Shown one piece after another: positions 6,376 through 10,076 of a DNA stretch of 10,076 nucleotides; within the stretch, counting starts at the first letter, position 1; the number at the start of each line of letters is the position of its first letter. The notes beneath the pieces are model-generated. The model was not told the origin of the DNA. It saw only the letters and a program-made list of their open reading frames with translations, and did no database searches. This DNA comes from Candidatus Stygibacter frigidus (GTDB lineage Bacteria > Cloacimonadota > Cloacimonadia > Cloacimonadales > TCS61). The stretch is from NCBI GenBank assembly GCA_030765325.1, contig JAVCCT010000303.1, forward strand, positions 1-10,076, in the 5' to 3' direction. The position numbers and the translations under genes were made by a program.

Positions 6376-6413
6376 GGCAAATATTAAATTAAATATACCT
6401 ATCCTTATTTGCC
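6376..6413. repeat. Weak inverted repeat between convergent genes
   Basis: GGCAAATA (6376-6383) and TATTTGCC (6406-6413) form an 8-bp stem with a 22-nt AT-rich interior. The right arm lies over the stop codon of the minus-strand STAS gene. No T-run follows on either strand, so it does not qualify as an intrinsic terminator, although it sits where both rsmE and STAS transcripts should end. Confidence 0.3.
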
Positions 6414-6746
6414 CTGCAATTTGGATAAAGCTTCTTCAAAAGTCTCAAAAATATTTATAACTTTATGCGCCTGCGTCATTTTGAGAACCCGAGCGGCTTT
6501 ATTACGGGGATTTGCTATGCATAGATAACCATTTTTTTGTTCAGTTACCTTAAAAATCCTGATGATCGTTCCCAATCCAGTACTATCCATAAACTGCAGA
6601 TCAGAAAAATCAAGTATAAACCGGTTTGTTCTCAAAAAGTATTCATCAAATGCTTTTCGTAAATCTTTTGAATTAGAGGCGTCAAGTTCACCGCTAATTT
6701 TTACAATTCCAATATCCTCATTTAGATTGAAATTAATGTCTAACAT
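6405..6746 (-). CDS. STAS-domain protein, anti-sigma factor antagonist-like (HsbA/SpoIIAA type)
   Basis: Single STAS-domain proteins of this kind switch between partners according to phosphorylation of one Ser/Thr by an RsbW-like kinase. This 113-residue protein is all STAS domain. It has ISGELDASNSKDLRKAF (17-33), then ILDFSDLQFMDSTGLGTII (44-62), where Ser55 in DSTGLG sits at the standard phosphorylation site. ATG 6746 has AAGGAG six bases upstream on the minus strand. The start overlaps the stop of the upstream regulator gene by 7 bp (ATGTTAG), so translation is probably coupled. The upstream gene carries the kinase domain expected to modify Ser55. No sigma factor or RsbW gene is next door, so the downstream target is unknown. 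HsbA of Pseudomonas and CrsA of Shewanella are the closest functional analogues I can name. Confidence 0.88.
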   Translation of the reverse strand: MLDINFNLNEDIGIVKISGELDASNSKDLRKAFDEYFLRTNRFILDFSDLQFMDSTGLGTIIRIFKVTEQKNGYLCIANPRNKAARVLKMTQAHKVINIFETFEEALSKLQGK

Positions 6747-8386
6747 AAGCTCTCCTTATCAGAGTCAATAGTAAATATTATCCGTGTTTGATTTATTGAA
6801 TCAATTCTTTTTCTTGTTATTCCATCAGACAGGGTGACAATAATTGGCAACCCCCGTCCTGAAGTGGCATCATTTGCCACCAGATCAAATGCATCTTCTT
6901 TATTGATTGCGGGTATTATCCATTCTATACCCTTATCCCAGATGCTTATTATTACCTTATCTGTGATCTCTAATGATAGAACCACCATGGTGTCCGGTTT
7001 GTTCTTTAAACCGTGAACAATCACATTTGTGAGTATTTCTGCAATCACCAACTCAACTTCAAAAGCGAGTTCATCAAGTCCTGTTTTATCTAAGATAAAT
7101 TTTTCGCATTGCTTTCTGATATGAGCAGTATTGGTAAGAATGGATTTAAAAGTTACCAGAAAACGGTTATCTAAACTTTTAATCAGGCTATTTGTTCTAA
7201 ATAGTACAAATGAGAAATCAGATGTGAGTGATTGATAGCCGTCTTTAATGAGATTTTCACGGAAAATGTATGGTATCAGAAAAGAATTTGGTTCATCAAT
7301 GTCTGAAATCATTTGCTTAATTCCATCTAAACCAAGCTTCTTGTCATTTAAATGGTAATTTTGTAATTCACATGAATATAAGAAATTGAGCTTATGTTCA
7401 TCAAAAGAGAATTCCACTTCCTCAAATGTGCTCTTAGGTTTCTCTAACTCATCTGAGCTTTCTGAATTAAGCTGGTTTTGTGACTTGCTGAGATCACAAA
7501 AACTCTTAGTTTCCAGATCATATTGCAGAATGTTTACTGTACCAATTTTTGCATAACGGACAAATTCAAAGTCTGAATCTATCAGGCATACAAGCAATTC
7601 CATACTCTCAGTCAAATTTTCTGAACCCAATATTTTCACAAGACGATCAAGAATAACTCCCGGGGAAGCCATTTCCAGCTCATTTTTGATGATAGTATCC
7701 ATAGTGATCTTGATTGTGAGCATAAAGAGAGTTCCCTTGATATCCTGATGCGGGAAATGTCCCATATATGCTATATATCGAGTTTCTGATATGGGAATAA
7801 TATCAAAGAAATCACCACTGGGTGTGCTTTCATCCACTATATAATTTGATGAAAAAAGTAATTTCTTTTCAGGTAACAGCCAGGAAGGCGCCATGGAAAT
7901 CTGCATCGCAGAAGCTCGGGTTTTATTCTGGAAAATCAGTTCATTGAATTTTTGGATTTTATCTTCAAATTCCAAAGCTTTTTGCTTATACACCACTTGT
8001 CTGGTAATCTTGGAGATTTGCATTATGACGTTGTTTACATTGATAGGCTTCAAAAGAAAACCATCTACTCCCAGATTAATTGCCTGCTGGAAATACTGGA
8101 CATCATTATGAGCTGATACGACAATTACTTTGACATTTTCATCAAATTCCCTGATTTTTTTCAGCATCTCAAGACCTGTCATGGTTGGCATGCGAATATC
8201 TGTTATGATCACGTGAGGATGGTGTTTCTTATACATCTCAAAGCCAATATGTCCATTTCCGGCAACAAGTACATTGTTTACTCTTCGCCTCATAATTTCT
8301 GCAATAGAATCCCGCATCATTTCCTCATCTTCTACGAATAGAACATCTATTGGAAGTTTCTCAAAATTCTTCTTTACTTTTGACAT
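6740..8386 (-). CDS. Response regulator: receiver, degenerate PP2C-like domain, RsbW-like kinase (HsbR/CrsR architecture)
   Basis: This 548-residue cytosolic protein has three domains. The receiver (about 12-130) has acidic pocket residues Glu19-Asp20, phosphoacceptor Asp63 in TDIRMP, Ser91 and Lys113-Pro114. A helical linker (about 131-158) follows. The central region (about 170-400) has the SpoIIE/RsbU PP2C layout. Motif 1 survives as SGDFFD (190-195). The DVSGHG motif reads HFPHQD (210-215), AGH reads IGT (281-283), and TDGVTE reads SCELQN (338-343), so at least two metal-binding Asp residues appear to be missing. The C-terminal HATPase (about 410-545) looks intact: N-box EILTN with Asn454 and His458, DKG (484-486), and SGRGLP (509-514). 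The expected partner is the STAS protein encoded directly downstream. ATG 8386 has AAGG six bases upstream. No membrane segments are seen. Confidence 0.88.
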   Translation of the reverse strand: MSKVKKNFEKLPIDVLFVEDEEMMRDSIAEIMRRRVNNVLVAGNGHIGFEMYKKHHPHVIITDIRMPTMTGLEMLKKIREFDENVKVIVVSAHNDVQYFQQAINLGVDGFLLKPINVNNVIMQISKITRQVVYKQKALEFEDKIQKFNELIFQNKTRASAMQISMAPSWLLPEKKLLFSSNYIVDESTPSGDFFDIIPISETRYIAYMGHFPHQDIKGTLFMLTIKITMDTIIKNELEMASPGVILDRLVKILGSENLTESMELLVCLIDSDFEFVRYAKIGTVNILQYDLETKSFCDLSKSQNQLNSESSDELEKPKSTFEEVEFSFDEHKLNFLYSCELQNYHLNDKKLGLDGIKQMISDIDEPNSFLIPYIFRENLIKDGYQSLTSDFSFVLFRTNSLIKSLDNRFLVTFKSILTNTAHIRKQCEKFILDKTGLDELAFEVELVIAEILTNVIVHGLKNKPDTMVVLSLEITDKVIISIWDKGIEWIIPAINKEDAFDLVANDATSGRGLPIIVTLSDGITRKRIDSINQTRIIFTIDSDKESLC

Positions 8387-8410
8387 ATCCTGCCTTTTAT
8401 GTTATCTACC

Positions 8411-8439
8411 ATTTTACATAACTTTAGACTCTCTTTCAA
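8411..8439 (-). promoter_or_regulatory. Promoter of the regulator-STAS operon
   Basis: On the minus strand TTGAAA (8439-8434) and TAAAAT (8416-8411), each 5/6 to consensus, are separated by exactly 17 bp. Initiation near 8404 would give a leader of about 18 nt containing the Shine-Dalgarno AAGG (8396-8393). This is the best-spaced sigma-70-like promoter in the window. Confidence 0.6.
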
Positions 8440-8478
8440 AAAATTAGATATCTCTGAATAAAGTCAATATAAAAGATA

Positions 8479-8520
8479 ATTTTCTGCAATAAATGAATTC
8501 AAATAGATTTATCAGAAAAT
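8479..8520. repeat. 42-nt dyad in the regulator/rsmG divergent region
   Basis: ATTTTCTG (8479-8486) pairs with CAGAAAAT (8513-8520), and after a 2-nt bulge ATAAAT (8489-8494) pairs with ATTTAT (8507-8512). The result is 14 bp around a 12-nt loop. No T-run follows on either strand. It lies between the two divergent promoters and could be an operator. AT-rich DNA gives such dyads by chance more readily than mixed sequence does. Confidence 0.5.
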
Positions 8521-8572
8521 GAGTTGATTCGACGCTGATAACCAAAACCTCATATTTTTTTGATCAGCAAGC

Positions 8573-8600
8573 TTGACAGTGGGGGAAAGGTGCAAACAAT
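8573..8600 (+). promoter_or_regulatory. Weak candidate promoter for rsmG-parAB
   Basis: A perfect TTGACA at 8573-8578 is followed after 16 bp by AACAAT (8595-8600, 4/6). Initiation near 8607 would coincide with the rsmG Shine-Dalgarno (AGGAG, 8607-8611), leaving almost no leader. Transcription could instead start further upstream in the AT-rich region, where I find no better match. Confidence 0.25.
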
Positions 8601-8617
8601 AGCAACAGGAGTTATTT

Positions 8618-9256
8618 ATGAACGGCATTGAAATAGTAGAAAGTTATTTAAAGGAAAAAAGGATTGCTGATCTTAATACTAAAATGCAATTACTTTCTCA
8701 ATATGTACACCTGCTGATCGAAACTAATAAACAAATTAACCTTATTTCCCGAAAGGCTGGAGAAGAAGACATCTGGCTTAATCATATACTGGACAGCCTT
8801 TTACCTGTAGGTATTATGAAATTAGATGGCAAGACAGTTCTTGATTTCGGAACAGGGGGAGGTTTACCCGGAATCCCCTTGAAAATAATTTTTCCTGATT
8901 GCTATATGTATCTGCTGGACTCACGCCAAAGAAAGATGGAAGCAGTGAAAAAGATTATAAAAAAGCTTGACCTGCAAGAATGTTTAACAATTTGTTCACG
9001 TATAGAATTATTAGAGAAAAGCTGGCATAATTACTTTGATGTAATAGTCTGCCGATCAGTAAAAATAGAAGAAAGATATTGGAAGGAACTGGATAAACTG
9101 AGCAGCAAAGCAGGTAATTTATATATATATAAAGCAAAGAAGCTGGATGATATGGAGATATTATCAAATATTAATAAACATGATATCTCCCATAAGCTGG
9201 TGGGAACAAGAACATTGATAGAATTGAAAAAGGAAGATGTTCCACGTGGAACATAA
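8618..9256 (+). CDS. rsmG: 16S rRNA (guanine527-N7)-methyltransferase RsmG (GidB)
   Basis: RsmG uses SAM to make m7G527 in the 530 loop of 16S rRNA; loss of the enzyme gives low-level streptomycin resistance in several bacteria. The 212-residue product is a normal length with a Rossmann methyltransferase fold. It shows NKQINLIS (37-44), NHILDSL (55-61), SAM motif I VLDFGTGGGLPGIPL (74-88), acidic Asp101 in LLDSRQRKMEAV (99-110), and VIVCRSVKIEERYW (142-155). ATG 8618 has AGGAG six bases upstream. The last codons (DVPRGT-stop) are written over a perfect parS site, so the C-terminal residues are probably dictated by parS. parA starts nine bases after the stop. The rsmG-parA-parB order is widely conserved and is often close to the chromosome origin. 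Confidence 0.96.
   Translation: MNGIEIVESYLKEKRIADLNTKMQLLSQYVHLLIETNKQINLISRKAGEEDIWLNHILDSLLPVGIMKLDGKTVLDFGTGGGLPGIPLKIIFPDCYMYLLDSRQRKMEAVKKIIKKLDLQECLTICSRIELLEKSWHNYFDVIVCRSVKIEERYWKELDKLSSKAGNLYIYKAKKLDDMEILSNINKHDISHKLVGTRTLIELKKEDVPRGT
9238..9253. promoter_or_regulatory. parS: parS centromere site
   Basis: TGTTCCACGTGGAACA is a perfect 16-bp palindrome that matches the bacterial chromosomal parS consensus (TGTTNCACGTGNAACA). It lies inside the final codons of rsmG, 12 bp before parA. ParB binds parS as a dimer, spreads along neighbouring DNA using CTP and loads condensin, while ParA moves the complex. Its position beside parAB agrees with parS sites clustering near the origin. It may also let ParB influence the parAB transcript. 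Confidence 0.95.
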
Positions 9257-9265
9257 AAAAGGTAA

Positions 9266-10036
9266 ATGGCAAAAGTAATAGCGATTGTTAATCAAAAAGG
9301 GGGCGTGGGGAAGACAACCACTGCCATAAATCTATCCGCAGCACTGGCAATCTTTGAAAAAAAAACATTGCTGATTGATTTTGACCCTCAAGGAAACAGC
9401 TCAAGCGGTCTGGACATTAATAGAAATACTGAAAATATATACGACGTATTGATCGGGAGAAAAACCATTGATGAAGTAACCTGCGATTATGAAGCATTAA
9501 AAGACCTTTTTGTGGTTCCTGCCAGTGTAGATCTGTCTGGAGCTGAAATTGAACTTGTAAGTGAATTTATGCGCGAAACAAAAATGAAATCTGCCCTGCA
9601 GGCGATTGAAGCTGACTATGAATTTATCATTATTGATTGCCCTCCATCATTAAGCTTGTTAACCGTAAATGCATTAACTGCCTGTGATGAAGTGATTGTC
9701 CCGATTCAATGCGAATATTATGCTTTAGAAGGTGTTGCTCAACTAATGACAACTATAAATATGGTGCGTAAGTCACTAAACCCTTCATTGAATATTTTGG
9801 GGATACTGCTGACCATGTTTGATCGTCGCTTGAATTTATCTCGTCAAGTGGCACGTGAAGTTCGCAGATATTTCCAGAACAAGGTCTTTGATACCGTTAT
9901 TCATCGTAGTGTAAAGCTGTCAGAAAGTCCCAGTTTCGGGAAATCTATTTTTCATTATGATATATCCTCAACCGGATCAAAAGGTTACTTAGATTTAGCA
10001 AAGGAAGTGGTAAAAAGATGTCAAGAGAAAGCTTAG
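9266..10036 (+). CDS. parA: Chromosome partitioning ATPase ParA (Soj)
   Basis: ParA is a nucleoid-bound ATPase that forms a dimer on DNA and is released by ParB-stimulated hydrolysis, which pulls ParB-parS complexes apart. The 256-residue product is a full-length chromosomal (Soj-type) ParA. It has the deviant Walker A KGGVGKTT (11-18) with signature Lys11 and Lys16, Walker A' LLIDFDPQGN (35-44) with catalytic Asp40, Walker B IIIDCPPSL (121-129), and VPIQCEYYALEG (145-156). It has no N-terminal helix-turn-helix extension, unlike type Ia plasmid ParA. ATG 9266 follows AAGG (9259-9262) by three bases, a short gap. It begins nine bases after rsmG and overlaps parB by 19 bp, so the three genes probably form one transcript. 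Confidence 0.97.
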   Translation: MAKVIAIVNQKGGVGKTTTAINLSAALAIFEKKTLLIDFDPQGNSSSGLDINRNTENIYDVLIGRKTIDEVTCDYEALKDLFVVPASVDLSGAEIELVSEFMRETKMKSALQAIEADYEFIIIDCPPSLSLLTVNALTACDEVIVPIQCEYYALEGVAQLMTTINMVRKSLNPSLNILGILLTMFDRRLNLSRQVAREVRRYFQNKVFDTVIHRSVKLSESPSFGKSIFHYDISSTGSKGYLDLAKEVVKRCQEKA

Positions 10037-10076
10037 GTAAAGGATTAGACGCTTTATTTTCAAGTGGACCGGAATC
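10018..10076 (+). CDS. parB: ParB (Spo0J), first 19 codons, cut by window edge
   Basis: ATG 10018 opens a frame running off the window that encodes MSRESLGKGLDALFSSGPE plus a partial codon. The LGKGLDALF motif is the conserved N-terminus of chromosomal ParB, the region that stimulates ParA ATPase activity. The start lies inside the last codons of parA, with AAGGAAG (10001-10007) upstream. The DNA-binding and CTPase domains lie outside the window. Position right after parA and close to a parS site makes the call firm despite the short length. Confidence 0.93.
   Translation, partial: MSRESLGKGLDALFSSGPE

Noticed and set aside
6376..6413. Bidirectional terminator between rsmE and the STAS gene.
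   Set aside because: The stem is AT-rich with a 22-nt interior and no T-tract on either side; it is kept only as a weak inverted repeat.
8534..8568. GCTGAT/ATCAGC inverted repeat upstream of rsmG.
   Set aside because: Only six base pairs with a 23-nt gap, no extension possible; expected by chance at this length.
8387..8617. Replication origin next to rsmG-parAB.
   Set aside because: Only one loose DnaA-box match (TTATCTACC, 8402-8410) and no box cluster. Gene neighbourhood alone is not enough.

Overview
The window looks like chromosomal housekeeping DNA from a low-GC (roughly 40% by eye) bacterium. Most genes have ordinary Shine-Dalgarno sites and several have sigma-70-like promoters. The heat-shock order hrcA-grpE-dnaK-dnaJ-rsmE and the rsmG-parA-parB cluster occur in many phyla. 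The receiver/phosphatase/kinase regulator with a STAS partner is more typical of Gram-negative lineages. An uncultured candidate phylum such as Cloacimonadota would fit, but that is a guess. There are no mobile elements, CRISPR arrays, tRNAs or rRNAs.

Layout. 1-228 (minus): most of an acylphosphatase gene, cut by the window edge. 229-645: a divergent regulatory region of about 417 bp. It holds an acyP promoter, a 24-bp inverted repeat, a striking 56-nt near-perfect palindrome, an isolated TATAAT, and an unusual arrangement of CIRCE (HrcA operator) half-sites upstream of hrcA. 646-4289 (plus): hrcA, grpE and dnaK with overlapping ends, closed by a strong intrinsic terminator. 4346-4383: a second hairpin, without a U-tract, ahead of dnaJ. 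4415-6332 (plus): dnaJ, then rsmE 16 nt later. 6405-8386 (minus): a two-gene operon facing rsmE. Its first gene encodes a receiver, a PP2C-like domain that appears catalytically dead, and an RsbW-like kinase. It overlaps a STAS anti-sigma-antagonist-like gene by 7 bp. 8387-8617: a divergent promoter region with a 42-nt dyad. 8618-10076 (plus): rsmG, parA and the first codons of parB, with a perfect 16-bp parS site overlapping the end of rsmG.

How the parts work together. HrcA should repress its own operon through the CIRCE half-sites. GrpE, DnaK and DnaJ form the Hsp70 cycle: nucleotide exchange, ATP-driven clamp and J-cochaperone. RsmE and RsmG are two unrelated 16S rRNA base methyltransferases. 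The REC/PP2C-like/kinase protein and its STAS partner form a partner-switching module of the HsbR/HsbA or CrsR/CrsA kind. ParA, ParB and parS form the chromosome-segregation system.

Most worth a second look are the apparently dead phosphatase domain in the partner-switching regulator, the 56-nt palindrome, and the split or doubled CIRCE. Nothing here is a clearly novel multi-gene system. The novelty is in regulatory DNA and in one regulator.
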